Assembly: GCF_032854445.1 (NCBI RefSeq)
Contig: NC_088302.1
Coordinates: 3,090,023 to 3,154,022, forward strand
Reading direction: 5' to 3'
Source of the DNA: Liolophura sinensis
Lineage: Eukaryota; Mollusca; Polyplacophora; Chitonida; Chitonidae
Length of the DNA stretch: 64,000 bases
Both the position numbers and the translations under genes were made by a program. The notes below the pieces were generated by a model, which worked only from the letters and a program-made list of their open reading frames with translations, searched no databases and was not told where the DNA came from. Below, piece after piece: positions 36,855-48,374 of this stretch (position 1 is its first letter; every line of letters starts with the position of its first letter).

Positions 36855-38110
36855 TCGGCTAAAGGACAGATGGGTGAGTGACTGGGTGGATAAATAACTG
36901 AATGGTTTGATGGCTGAGTGGGTGTATGACAGGGTGTATGGCTGGGCTACAGTGTGGCTCAGTGGATGGAGTGATGGATGGGTAGATGGGTGGTCACATG
37001 GATGATTGAGTGGACAGTGTAGATAAATGGCTTAGCTACAGAGTTGATTAGTGAGTGGATGGGTAGATGAGTGGTGGGATAGATGGCTGAGTAGACGATG
37101 TAAGATGGCTAAGCTACAGGGTGGCTTAGTAGATGAATCAATGGATGGGTAGATGGGTGGTGAGATGGATGACCGAGTGGATGGTGTTGATGAATGGCTG
37201 AGCTACAGGGTGGCTTACAGAATGGATCGATGGATGGGTAAATGGGTGGTGGGATGGATGACCGAGTGGATGGTGTGGATGGATGGCTGAGCTACAGAGT
37301 GGATTAGTGGATGGATGGATAAATGAGTGAATGGTCAGATGGATGGCTGAGTGGACGGAGTGGGTGTATGGCTGGGTCAGATGGTGGATTAGCGAGTGGA
37401 TAGATGGATGGACAGATGGCTGTGGAGGGTGTGATGAAGCAAAAGAGCAGATTAGTGGGTGTATAGATGGATAAATGGGTGAATGGTCAGATGGATAGCT
37501 GACTAGACATTGTTGGTGCATGGCTGAGCAATAGGGTGGATTAGTGGGTGAATAGATTGGTAAATAGTCGCATGGATGGCTAAGTGGATGGTGTAGGTGC
37601 ATACCTTAGCTACAGAGTGGATTAGTGGGTGGATGGATGGATGGACAAATGGACAGTGTGGTTGCATGCCTGAGCTACACAGCGGGTTAGTCGGTGGATG
37701 GATGGATACATAGGTAAATGGTCAGATGGATGGCTGAGTGGGCAGTGTGGGTGCATGGCTGAGCTACTGAGTGGATTAGTGGGTGGATCGATGGATGGAT
37801 GCGAGAGTGGACAGTGTGGGTGCATGGCTGAGCTACAGAGTGGATCAATGGGTGCACAGATGAATGAACAAATGGGTGAATGGGTCACATGGATGGCTGA
37901 GTGGACTCTATGGGTGCATGGCTGAGCTAGATGGACAAATAGTCAGATGTATGGCTGAGTGGATGGTGTGGGTGGATGGCTGGGCTACAGAGTGGATTAG
38001 TAGGTGCATGGATGGATGGACAAATGGGTGAATGGTCAGATAAATTGCTGGGTGGACAATGTGCATGGGTGGGTGAATATGTGGATGAGTAGGTGAACGA
38101 ATGTATGGAT
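36855..38110. repeat. Degenerate long-period tandem repeat, about 75-90 bp, GGAT-rich
   Basis: The landmark GAGCTACAGAGTGGATTAG recurs near 37111, 37199, 37289, 37607, 37757, 37830 and 37982, separated by GGATGGATGG-rich filler. Minus-strand frames (SHPSIHSFIHPSTNP) are artefacts of the composition. Confidence 0.8.
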
Positions 38111-38320
38111 GAACAGATGGAGGGCTAAAAGTGGATGGTTGGATGGATGGTATATTGGAGGGTTGGATCGTATACTGGATGGATGGAGGATATGATGGAT
38201 GGATGGTATAATGGATGGATGGTATAATGGATGGATGGATGGTATACTAGATGGATGGATGGTATACTAGATGGATGGATGGATGCTATAATGGACGGAT
38301 GGATGGTATAATGGATGGAT
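38111..38320. repeat. GGAT-rich short tandem repeat
   Basis: Units GGATGGATGGTATAATGGAT and GGATGGTATACTAGATGG; a more homogeneous continuation of the preceding array. Confidence 0.88.
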
Positions 38321-38516
38321 TGTGCCTCACTCATTGTGCCTCACCCACTGTATATCGCTCACTGCACCTCACCCACTGCACATCTCCCACTGCACCTCAC
38401 CCACTGTACATCGCTCACAGCACCTCACCCACTGCACATCTCCCACTGCACCTCACCCATTGCACAAAACCCACTGCACCTCACCCTTTGCACCTCACCC
38501 ACTGCTCCTCACTGTG
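38321..38516. repeat. Tandem repeat, 14 bp, CACTGC-rich
   Basis: Units CCCACTGCACCTCA and CCCACTGCACATCT. The strand asymmetry flips from purine-rich to pyrimidine-rich at the boundary with the preceding array. Confidence 0.88.
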
Positions 38517-39479
38517 CCTGTCAATGCTGCATCACAGCCCTCACTGATGTAGCTACTATATGTACGCCCTGTACAATAGGCTACATCCACAATACATCAT
38601 GCCTATCATCAAGGTGACATGTACATGCATTCAACACACGTTCACCAATTTTTCACTTCCTATATAACACTTATCAGTATTAAGAGGAATTCTAAGACTA
38701 GCTGGAAATGACAAATTACTTATGTAGTCATGTCATATACAACCACCAACATGCACTTTTCTTGTCTGTAATACCTGTCAACTGGATCTAATTTTAGAAG
38801 TGTTCAGGCAGGTATTTCAAAGTCACCATAAAGTAGGGTACATACTAGAGAGCCTACTGGCAAAACTTGAACGTTACCATAATTTTTCCAATTTTTATGA
38901 CATCTTTTCTGACATGGCTAGTCCATCTAACGAACAACATATACATATTTTACTTCAAAAAAGAAGTAAACTGAGAGAAAATTGTATTTTTTTTACTGCT
39001 AAATCTGTTCTTAACATAACTATAAATTTGTCATCACATTGTAAATGTAACTGGACAGGCTTTTTCTTCATTACGTGCATATATGAATTGAAATTTTTAA
39101 TAAATGACATCTATTACTTGAAAGAATGTACAATAAGCAGACAGACAGACAAACAGACAAATTTAACAATAGTCAATGTATCTGACATTATTAACATGAA
39201 TTACATGCCAAATTTTGAGTCTTAAAATGTCGCATAGCTGCCATTTACACAAAACGCAACATTTTGAATGGTGCACATCTTTACACTTTTAGAATACATG
39301 TAGAAGTACTGAAAAGTTTTCACAAAAACTGTGGCATCAACATGGTAGATATGTTGTCAGTGAGTCAAAAACCATAGCAGTCTACTCCATGTATCATGGT
39401 TAAACACTGGTAAACAAACATATTTAGTTAGTTTCCTCGTATGACTTTCGTTCCCATTAGATTTGTAGACAGCACAAGC
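38517..39479. other. Non-coding unique sequence
   Basis: A 141-codon plus frame (38800-39225) is open, but it is AT-rich, contains a CAGA microsatellite and shows no recognisable motif, so it is not called a gene. Confidence 0.4.
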
Positions 39480-42400
39480 TTTAATGAAGAGAGAGATGCT
39501 GCAAGGGAGGGAAAGATGGATAGAGGGATGTAGGGAGGGAGAGAACGATGGGTAGAGGGATGTAGCTAGAAAGGGAGGGATGGATAGAGGGATGGAGGGA
39601 AGAATGAATAGAGGGTTGGAGGGAAGAATGGATAGAGGGATGTAGGGAGGGAGAGAACGATGGGTAGAGGGATGTAGATAGGAAGGGAGGGATGAATAAA
39701 GGGATGGAGGGAAGGATGGATGGAGGAATGCAGGAAAAGACGGGTAGCGGGAAGGATGGGTAGCAGGAAGGACAGGTAGCAGGAAGGATGGGTAGAGGGA
39801 GGGCGGACAAGGAGGATGGATAGAGGTATGTAGGAAGGGAAGGAAGGATGGATAGAGGGATGTAGGGAGGGAAAGATGGGTAGAGGAATGAAGGTATGAA
39901 GGGAGGGAAAGATAGAGTGATGGAGAGAACGATGGGTAGAGGGATATAGATAGGAAGGGAGGGATGGATAGAGAGATGGAAGGAAGAATGGATAGAGGAA
40001 TGTAGAGAACAATGGGTAGAGGGATGTAGATATGAAGGAAGGGATGGATAGAGGCTTGAGGGAAGAATGGATAAAGGAATGTAGAGAAAGATGGGTAGAG
40101 GGATGTAGATAGGAAGGGAGGGAGGGATAGAGGGAAGAATGGTTAGAGGAATGGAGAGAAAGATGAGGAGAGGGATGTAGATAGGAAGGGAGGGATGGAT
40201 AGAGGGATGGAGGGAAGAATGGATACAGGAATGTAGAGAAAGATGGGTAGAGGGATGTAGATAGGAAGGGAGGGATGGATAGAGGGAAGAATGGATAGAG
40301 TAATGTAGAGAACGATGGGTAGAGGGATGTAGATAGCAAGGGAGGGAGGGATAGAGGGAAGAATGGATAGAGGAATGGAGAGAAAGATGAGGAGAGGGAT
40401 GTAGATAGGAAGGGAGAATGGATAGAGGGATGGAGGGAAGAATGGATACAGGAATGTAGAGAAAGATGGGTAGAGGGATGCAGATAGCAAGACAGGGATG
40501 GATAGAGGGAAGAATGGATAGAGGAATGGAGAGAAAGATGAGGAGATGGAATGTAGATAGGAAGGGAGGGATGGATAGAGGGATGGAGGGAAGAATGGAT
40601 AGAGGAATGTAGAGAAAGATGAGTAGAGGGATGTAGATAGGAAGGGAGGGATGGAGGGAAGAATGGATAGAGGGATGTAGAGAACAATGGGTAGAGGGAT
40701 GTAGATATGAAGGGAGGGATGGATAGAGGGATGGAGGGAAGAATGGGTAGAGGAATGTAGAGAAAGATGGGTAGAGGGATGTAGATAGCAAGAGAGGGAT
40801 GGATAGAGGGAAGAATGGATAGAGGAATGTAGAGAAAGATGGGTAGAAGGATGTAGATAGGAAGGGAGAAATGGATAAAGGGAGGGATGGAGGGAAGAAT
40901 GGATAGACGGAAGGATGGGTAGAGGGAGGGCAGCCAAGGAGGATTGATAGAGGTATGTAGGGAGGGATGTATGGAGGGAGGGAGAGAGGGATGAATGGAG
41001 GGAGGGATGGATGGAGGGATGGATGGATAGAGGATGGAGGGAAGAATGGGTAGAGGAATGTAAGGAGGGAGAGAACGATGGGTAGAGGGATGTAGATAGG
41101 AAGGGAGGGATGGATAGAGGGATGGAGGGAAGAATGGATAGAGGAATGTAGAGAAAGATGGGTAGAGGGATGTAGATAGCAAGAGAGGGATGGATAGAGG
41201 GAAGAATGGATAGAGGAATGTAGAGAAAGATGAGTAGAGGGATGTAGATAGGAAGGGAGGGATGGATAGAGGGATGGAGGGAAGAATGGATAGAGGAATG
41301 TAGAGAAAGATGGGTAGAGGGATGTAGATAGCAAGAGAGGGATGGATAGAGGGAAGAATGGATAGAGGAATGGAGAGAAAGATGAGGAGAGGGATGTAGA
41401 TAGGAAGGGAGGTATGGATAGAGGGATGGAGGAAAGAATGGATACAGGAATGTAGAGAATGATGGGTAGAGAGATGTAGACAGCAAGGGAGGGATGGATA
41501 GAGGAATGGAGAGAAAGATGAGTAGAGGGATGTAGATAGGAAAGGAGATGGAGGGAAGAATGGATAGAGGAATGGAGGGAAAGATGGGTAGAGGGACATA
41601 GATAGGAAGGGAGGGATGGATGGAGGAATGGAGGGAAGAATGGATATAGGGATGTGGCGAAAGAGAGAACGATGGGTAGAGGGATGTAGATAGGAAGGGA
41701 GGGATGGATAAAGGGAGGGATGGAGGGAAGAATGGATAGACGGAAGGACGGGTAGAGGGAGGGCAGCCAAGGAGGATTGATAGAGGTATGTAGGGAGGGA
41801 TGTATGGAGGGAGGGAGAGAGGGATGAATGGAGGGAGGGATGGATGGAGGGATGGATGGATAGAGGATGGAGGGAAGAATGGGTAGAGGAATGTAAGGAG
41901 GGAGAGAACGATGGGTAGAGGGATGTAGATAGGAAGGGAGGGATGGATAGAGGGATGGAGGGAAGAATGGATAGAGGGATGTAAGGAGGGAGAGAACGAT
42001 GGGTAGAGGGATGTAGATAGGAAGGAAGGGATGGATAGAGGCATGGAGGGAAGAATGGATAGAAGGATGTAAGGAGGGAGAGAACGATGGGTAGAGGGAT
42101 GTAGATAGGAAGGTAGGGATGGATAGAGGGAAGAATGGATAGAGGAATAAAGAGAAAGATGAGTTGAGGGATGTAGATAGGATGGATAGAGGGATGGAGG
42201 GAAGAATGGATAGAGGGATGTAAGGAGGGAGAGAACGATGGGTAGAGGGATGTAGATAGGAAGGAAGGGATGGATAGAGGCATGGAGGGAAGAATGGATA
42301 GAGGAATAAAGAGAAAGATGAGTTGAGGGATGTAGATAGGATGGATAGAGGGATGGAGGGAAGAATGGATAGAAGGATGTAAGGAGGGAGAGAACGATGG

Positions 42401-42690
42401 GTAGAGGGATGTAGATAGGAAGGGAGGGATGGATAGAGGGAAGAATGGATAGAGGAATAAAGAGAAAGATGAGTTGAGGGATGTAGATAGGATGGATAGA
42501 GGGATGAAGGGAAGAATGGATAGAGGAATGGAGAGAAAGATGAGTTGAGGGATGTAGATAGGAAGGGAGGGATGGAGGGAGGAATGGATAGAGCGATGTA
42601 AGGAGGAAGAGATCGATGGGTAGAGGGATGTAGATAGGAAGGGAGGGATGGAGGGAGGAATGGAGGGAGGAATGGATAGAGGAATGGAAG
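39480..42690. repeat. Giant purine-biased minisatellite, about 79 bp units over 3.2 kb
   Basis: Typical unit: GGGATGGATAGAGGGATGGA, GGGAAGAATGGATAGAGGAA, TGTAGAGAAAGATGGGTAGA, GGGATGTAGATAGGAAGG. Smaller 8-20 bp sub-repeats are visible inside it. A 240-bp block including CAGCCAAGGAGGATTGATAG (40931 and 41764) is repeated almost unchanged 833 bp apart. The plus strand is nearly free of C. All three minus frames lack stops for long distances, giving spurious Ser/Pro/Leu/His-rich frames of 1102, 920 and 905 codons. There is no homologous domain, signal peptide or splice site. Confidence 0.95.
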
Positions 42691-42771
42691 GCTAGTGGGA
42701 ACAATGAATATAGTAAGGGACAATGAATACAGTGATGGAACAATGGACAGAGCAAAGGACGGATGGTGGGA

Positions 42772-43958
42772 ACATGACCCAATGACCAACTACATGACCC
42801 TATGTACAACTGTGACCTATTGTCTTCCTTTCTGACCCAATGTCCAACCAGCTGACTTAATGTCCAACTACATGACCAATGTCCAACTACATGACCAATG
42901 TCCATCTAGCTGACCCAATGTACAACTACATGATCCAATGTCCAGCAACAAAGGACTTAATGTCCAGTAACACAGGATGCAATGTGCAACAATACAGAAC
43001 CCAATGACCTACAACACAGGACCCAACCCCAACAGCTACATGACCCTACCCCCAACAGCTACATGACCCTACCCCCAACAGCTACATGACCCAATATCCA
43101 ACTTCATGACCCAATGTACAACTAGCTGATCCAATGCCAACTCAATTTACACCTAGCTGACTCAATGTACAAGTAGCTGACCCAATGTACTACTGTCTGA
43201 CCCAATGTACAATAGGTTGATCCAATGCACAACTAGCTGACCCAAAGTACTTCTGGCTGATGTAATGTACTACTGGCTGACCCAATGTACAAGCTGACCC
43301 AATGTACAACTAGCTGACCTAATGTACAACTAGCTGACCCAATGTACACCTCGCTGGCCCAATGTGCAGCCAGCTGACCCAATGTGCAACCAGCTGACCC
43401 AATGTACAACTAGATGACCCCATATACTACTGGCTAATCCAAGGTATAGCTAGCGGACCCAATGTACACTAGCTGACCCAATGTACAACTGGTCAGGGTT
43501 TCCTCCAGAAAATAAATCAGATCAGATTTTTGGGCTACTATAGGCCTATGCATGCTAGCTATTATGCTGGAGCACGGGCCATTAACCCCCCGTGCATTAC
43601 GTCAATGTTCTCCCACACATATATACTAAAAATAGAAATTTTGATGAGATGCAGGTACGGGACTCATCAATGATGTAGCGGGTATACAGGAGTTTGGCAA
43701 GTGTGAAGATTGGTTTGCTCAGTGCTTTAACTTTTTATTGCCATCAACATATCTGTAGAAGCATTCGAATATTCCAATGCTGATTGAATAGACTTGCCTT
43801 CATTTCACTTTTTTATGTCTGAAGGGGAATTTTCGGTAGCTTTTCCGGGAAAATGGGTCCGTTTACTGGATGCAAAACAGACCTAGCGGAAACCTTGACT
43901 AGCAGACCCAACAGACTACATGTAGCTGACCCAGAGGCAAATTAGCTGACCCAATTTA
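42772..43958. repeat. Minisatellite, 20 bp x about 38, interrupted by a MITE
   Basis: Unit CTAGCTGACCCAATGTACAA, with diverged left-end units (CCAATGTCCAACTACATGA). The array stops at 43493, resumes at 43898 (ACTAGCAGACCC) and fades out near 43958. The intervening 404 bp is a transposon. Confidence 0.93.
43494..43897. mobile_element. 404-bp hAT-like MITE
   Basis: Terminal inverted repeats: CAGGGTTTCCTCCAG at the left and, read inward from the right end, CAAGGTTTCCGCTAG, matching at 12 of 15 positions. CARGG-type ends are characteristic of hAT superfamily DNA transposons. It contains no long open frame, so it would depend on a transposase elsewhere. Array sequence flanks both sides (ACTGGT left, ACTAGC right), compatible with a drifted target duplication. 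No other copy seen in the window. Confidence 0.72.
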
Positions 43959-44637
43959 AACAACCTTAACTAATGAAAGTTTAAACTTCAAACTGGTCAG
44001 GCTGAGGTCATTATTAAACATATGTTTGCTGAGCATAACCCCACTGAAATATTAAGAACCTTAAAATAAAATCCAAAGGCAACTCTTTCTGGCAGTCATA
44101 CTTTAAATAGCTATCTTTACCAAATCATCTTGGTTGTCTTCAGCAATAAGACATGAAGTTTCACAGAGTTGCATCTCTGTTCATGCATCTGAGAGACATC
44201 AACAATGCTTCCTGGAATTCTCAGGAAATAAAATCAGAGATGAGGAAAAAAATCAGAAATGAGTATACCATACAAAGAAAAAAAAAAGAGTTTATCCAAA
44301 GGTTAATCAAATAAGAAGAGCAATTCTACAAAAAGCTCTTTTTTCACAGTCGATGTTTAAATGCTGTCTTGGAGGTGTCCATGTCATGGAGCTGCATGTC
44401 AACACAACAATCGCATCACATCACCATGGCAACACAACTAAACAGTGATTAACTCAGTGGGGTGGATAAATATAGAAATCTTAGGACAAGAATATTATAA
44501 CAGGATGATGGATCACTGTACTGGTGCTCCATTTTTGGTGTATCAGAAAACATGACAGCAAACAAAAAGTTATCCCAAAATGGTGTGTGAGAAATATATT
44601 GTGACTCAGTAAAGGACAGATTTTTACAATGTACAAT
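43959..44637. other. Non-coding unique sequence
   Basis: No gene or element recognised. Confidence 0.45.
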
Positions 44638-44739
44638 GGCATGGGACATACACACATGCATGGGACATACACACATGCATGGCACATACACACATGCATG
44701 GCACATACACACATGCATGGCACATACACACATGCATGT
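44638..44739. repeat. Tandem repeat, 17 bp x 6
   Basis: Units GCATGGCACATACACACAT overlap into the next as CATGGCACATACACACATG; the first two units read GGGACA instead of GGCACA. The minus-strand frame (CVYVPCMCVCAMHV) is an artefact. Confidence 0.9.
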
Positions 44740-46271
44740 TCTAAACTCTTACACTGGACAGTTTATAAGCTGCACATCAAGGTAAAAACACCTCATGAAT
44801 GGATGAAATCAAATCATTATTAAAGTTCCTCACTATAAACTCATTTACTTCATTGTTTTGTCAGCGTACATACTTATATTCACAATTACTACAGCATTAA
44901 GAAGCCCTAGTCACTTGATACATGCAGCTTGTGCACAAGTTATTTCCATCATTTTAGCATCCTAATGATTAAGTTGACATGTTGCCATAACAGCACCTTG
45001 CTTCCTTGGCAAAGTGCCAGTATTAGACATCAGGCTTCATATTAGAGCCAGAGTGTCCTGGAATTCCTTATTTTAACACATTGTGGACGCATAAATGCTG
45101 GATTTTTTTCTCTCTTTAACTTGACAGGGACAGAAACAAATCTTCACTTGGATAAGAAGTTTTAACCAACCAGAATAAACAGAAAATAATATTCTCTATG
45201 GACATTCTGAATATTGCGGCCAAATGCATCTACGCATATTTAATAAGCGAAACACACTGACTGATCGATTTCTTGATTGCCACTTACGAAAAAAGACAAC
45301 ATAAAGTCCTCACTATCATCAGACAGACTAAAAACCTAAAATCCATCACATCCTTCTTTTAATTTTTTTAACAGATTTAAATGTCTTAAAAACATTTGAA
45401 TTCTAAGGTGGAATTCAGAGGCCCCATTGACAGTGATAGGCAAGGGTCAAAATGTTCGATCATGAACTAGTTTTTAAGAGCTCAAAACAAAAATGATGAC
45501 ATTTAATTGAGCCCAGGTTATCTCAAAGATAAACTTTCTATCATGTAAATGTTCATAATTTCAGACACATATAAGTGTGATGGTCTCTTGTACAGAATCC
45601 ACTTTCTTGCTGTTTTTCAATGATATAAATAAAATTTAATACATTTCACACCTTAGATCATATTGGATGACCTCAATTCTTGTAGAAATAATCATCCTGA
45701 ACAACTCAAAATATCAAACAGTTTCACCCCTGCTGGGTGCCCCTAGGCCCATCTATGTGGCTTTAGCCCTTACACACACACTCCACAGTGTACACAGTAT
45801 GTACATACTGCAGAAATTTGTGATCAGCTTACATTAAAGGTAAATATAATCAGTGAATGATAAAATAATAAAATCGAATTAAACAAAGCTTTAATTTATC
45901 CTACTTTACGAGAGTAAAAAAAAATCAAGAAAGAATTTTTAATAACATGCAGGCAGTGAAGCCTTGAAAATTCTCTGCCCAAGACTGGGATTCAAAGATA
46001 AGCATATCAAACATGCACATGTAGCCATCAACTGTCTTCTTAAGGCCCCAAAAACCATACAGGTCTGTTCCACTGAAACTGTGTACGTAAATTCATCACC
46101 AGCTATCTACATGAAATCCAAGCAATTCATAAAGCTACTTTAAGATAAAAAAAATTCCAGAGCTGGAGAAAAACAATCAGAAAAATGACTTACTGTCAGA
46201 TCATATTCATCAGAATGCTTATAGTCTGTTGATAAGATTATTCGTTGATATACATGAACACATTTATATAC
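44740..46271. other. Non-coding unique sequence
   Basis: AT-rich unique sequence; no exon or element recognised. Confidence 0.45.
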
Positions 46272-46366
46272 GTGTATTTATTTGATTGGTGTTTGGTGAG
46301 CACTGGTAAGTGGCTTCAGAATTACTGTGCTGCGCTAGCACACTAACCACTTGGTCACAGAGGCCA
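46272..46366 (-). mobile_element. tRNA-SINE family A with internal deletion
   Basis: The tail side (TATTTATTTGATTGGTGTTT) is joined directly to the tRNA-head side (CTGTGCTGCGCTAGCACACT, ACCACTTGGTCACAGAGGCC). The conserved middle is missing, leaving about 95 bp. Confidence 0.75.
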
Positions 46367-46534
46367 ACACATGAATACAGATGTAAACTTTATGTCAACG
46401 TATATACGCACAGTACATCTACATGTACTTAGAGTAGACTAATTTAGCACCATCCCATATCTGAGCATAACACTGGACAACAAAAAGGAAGAAACAAACA
46501 TATTAGCTACTGCCACAAATACAGACATCAGTGT

Positions 46535-46612
46535 GATGGGGGCTTACCAGATGGGGACTTGAGCCACTGATCTCTCGGTTTGGAGTCTATGCTTCTACCA
46601 CATGACTAATAA
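46535..46612 (-). mobile_element. tRNA-like fragment (tRNA relic or SINE head)
   Basis: On the minus strand: TTAGTCATGTGGTAGAAGC (A-box region), an anticodon-arm-like GACTCCAAACCGAGAGATC, and a B-box-like GGCTCAAGTCCC. Stems do not pair well enough to call a working tRNA. Confidence 0.35.
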
Positions 46613-48077
46613 AAGCCAAATTCCCCTCCGCCGCCCAGAGGTGTTATATATCACCCTGTTACACTTGGTTGTTATACAAAATCTGCATGCTTCACATCCT
46701 GGTCAGACAAGACCAGATATGCATACATGGACATTTACCTGTTTCATTACTTCCACTTCCAAATCTGGTCATTCATGTTTTCCTAATCTATTAAAATGTA
46801 CTTTTTATATTCTCTATAGATCCTACAGAGATTTGGAAGTAACCTTGCATGTTTTTTCATATCAATTTGCCTGCTGCACACAAGCGAGATACACGCTGCC
46901 GAATCAGAATCTCTGTGTAGAATGAATGATGTAGAAAGTCCTGCTGGGTTGACAACCACATGTTCTACCATTAACTGTACCATATTCAATACTAGCACAT
47001 ACATGTATTTTGGAGTGGATATAATTTTACAAATACAAATTTGGCAACATGAAAATCTCTCTACTGATGCTATCTACTGATGCTTACATAACATGTCCTC
47101 TGTCTCCTTTTTTGCGGTTGAGGTTAAGTAATTAAGAAATTTCTTTGCCCAACTTGATTGATGACAGACACATATATGCACATCGCTGTTTGATTTCATC
47201 AATGGCGAGACAGTGGTAATACTTTCCAACATAAATCCCTTATAATTTTTTTAAACATTCTTGTTTAACACCATGTATACTCAAGACATTTTCGCTTATA
47301 CGAAGAACCACTGAACACGGAGAGAGTGGAAATGTACTTATCCCCTGTGCATACCTGATCTGAACAACCACCTCGTATGTCCTAGTGACAGAAATTAGCG
47401 AAGCACCTTATAGCCACTCTGCTAACCACCCCCCCCCCCCCCCATCAAACACCCCACCCCATCTCATTATAACACACATACTGTTACTTGTATAAGATAC
47501 CGCTGCATGGCATAGGCCTGCAGTATCTACAGCTCTGCGCGTATAAAAAGGCTACACCTATCAGCTAACTGTAAGTGAAATGTCAACTCTGCCTATCTAA
47601 GCCAACCATATGTCACAACTCACAAGATACAGTACTTTACACTCAAGTTTCACTGGCATATACATGTAACCATACATGGAAATTATTTTAGCCTTAATCT
47701 TCCAAGCCCTCATAGATCTTGGATTTTTGGACACCTGTTGAGTGTACATGACAATCTGCATGAAAACCTTCATATGGCATATCCATACAGTAGGCCTATT
47801 AAGACATCATATATTTTTGACAGCCCAGTGTAGTAAAAGCATACTGCCTCGTTAATAAACGTGAGTTCATCAATTGTAAGGGCCTTTTTGTTTGTGTAGC
47901 TTTGAACAGCAATTAAAGAATTTAATCCCTAATATTGTGACACTATAGCTGAACCAGATCTAGCTCTTTAAACACGGCGGTTTTGGTGTAAATGGTTGAA
48001 CAAACAAAACCACGCGCTGACATAGTCCAAGTAAACAAGAAACAAAAAAGGGGACCATTGAGAGGGGGGGTGCTTAC
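46613..48077. other. Promoter-proximal part of PDE8 intron 1
   Basis: Unique sequence with a C15 run at 47429-47443 and a faint SINE family A trace near 47262-47300 (TACTCAAGACATTTTCGC). No further PDE8 exon recognised. Confidence 0.45.
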
Positions 48078-48080
48078 CTT
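48072..48080 (-). other. PDE8: Splice donor of PDE8 exon 1
   Basis: Plus strand GCTTACCTT; minus strand AAG|GTAAGC, a consensus U2-type donor. Exon ends at 48078 exactly on a codon boundary. The vertebrate PDE8B protein has a similar SVK at the equivalent place, before the QVSSAEVRIGPM segment. Confidence 0.88.
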
Positions 48081-48374
48081 CATGTTGACACGGCTTGTTT
48101 GGGTTTCTGCCTCCGAAATACTGACGTTTGTCCGGTCGTTTTTGCCACCCCGCCTGCCCTTCCCCACCGGGGCGGTCACGGAGACTGCGGCTGCCGTTGT
48201 TGTTGTTGTTGTACTTGTAGTGATTTCTGTAGCGTTGTCTCCGAGTATAATATGTCCATGGGAATGGTGTGCGGAACTAAACGTGGCCGAGGGCCGAGGG
48301 GAATTTGACTCGTCCGAATCCCGGCAGTAAACAACACCGGTTTGAGAGACGTGAATACTTGGGGTACACCCCAT
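48078..48374 (-). CDS. PDE8: PDE8-family cAMP phosphodiesterase, first coding exon (residues 1-99)
   Basis: High-affinity cAMP-specific 3',5'-cyclic nucleotide phosphodiesterase; the family hydrolyses cAMP in the cytosol and has REC-like, PAS and catalytic HD domains downstream of this exon. Seen here: [19 protein letters not shown] followed by SDESNSPR, almost the same as the start of vertebrate PDE8B ([23 protein letters not shown]). Residues 35-41 are His-rich, 51-63 a Thr/Ala run, 70-79 basic, and 87-93 SEAETQT is again family-like. Gly2-Cys3 suggests N-terminal lipidation (inferred). The start ATG at 48374 has A at -3 and G at +4. After Lys99 the minus strand reads AAG|GTAAGC, giving a phase-0 donor; the frame continues 44 codons into the intron but this is not coding. 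REC, PAS and catalytic exons lie beyond the left edge. Confidence 0.93.

Larger units (their letters stand above)
1..48077 (-). other. PDE8: Inferred intron 1 of PDE8 (runs off the left edge)
   Basis: The PDE8 first coding exon ends at a splice donor at 48077/48076 on the minus strand, so the sequence to its left is intron until the next exon. I looked for the conserved continuation (the REC-like and PAS region of PDE8) among the minus-strand frames and recognised nothing, so the intron probably exceeds 48 kb. It holds most of the minisatellites and SINEs described below. An internal exon shorter than about 40 codons could have escaped me. Confidence 0.6.

Noticed and set aside
37138-37925. 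HPSIH-type frames (154 and 88 codons)
   Set aside because: GGAT-rich repeat read on the minus strand.
38800-39225. 141-codon plus frame
   Set aside because: AT-rich, includes a CAGA microsatellite, and no domain or splice context is recognisable.
39481-42905. Open frames of 1102, 920 and 905 codons on the minus strand
   Set aside because: All three frames of the same repeat are open because the unit lacks stop triplets on that strand. The products are Ser/Pro/His/Leu repeats without domains, so they are not genes.
46535-46612. Functional tRNA gene
   Set aside because: A- and B-box-like motifs are present, but acceptor and T stems do not pair convincingly; treated as a relic.
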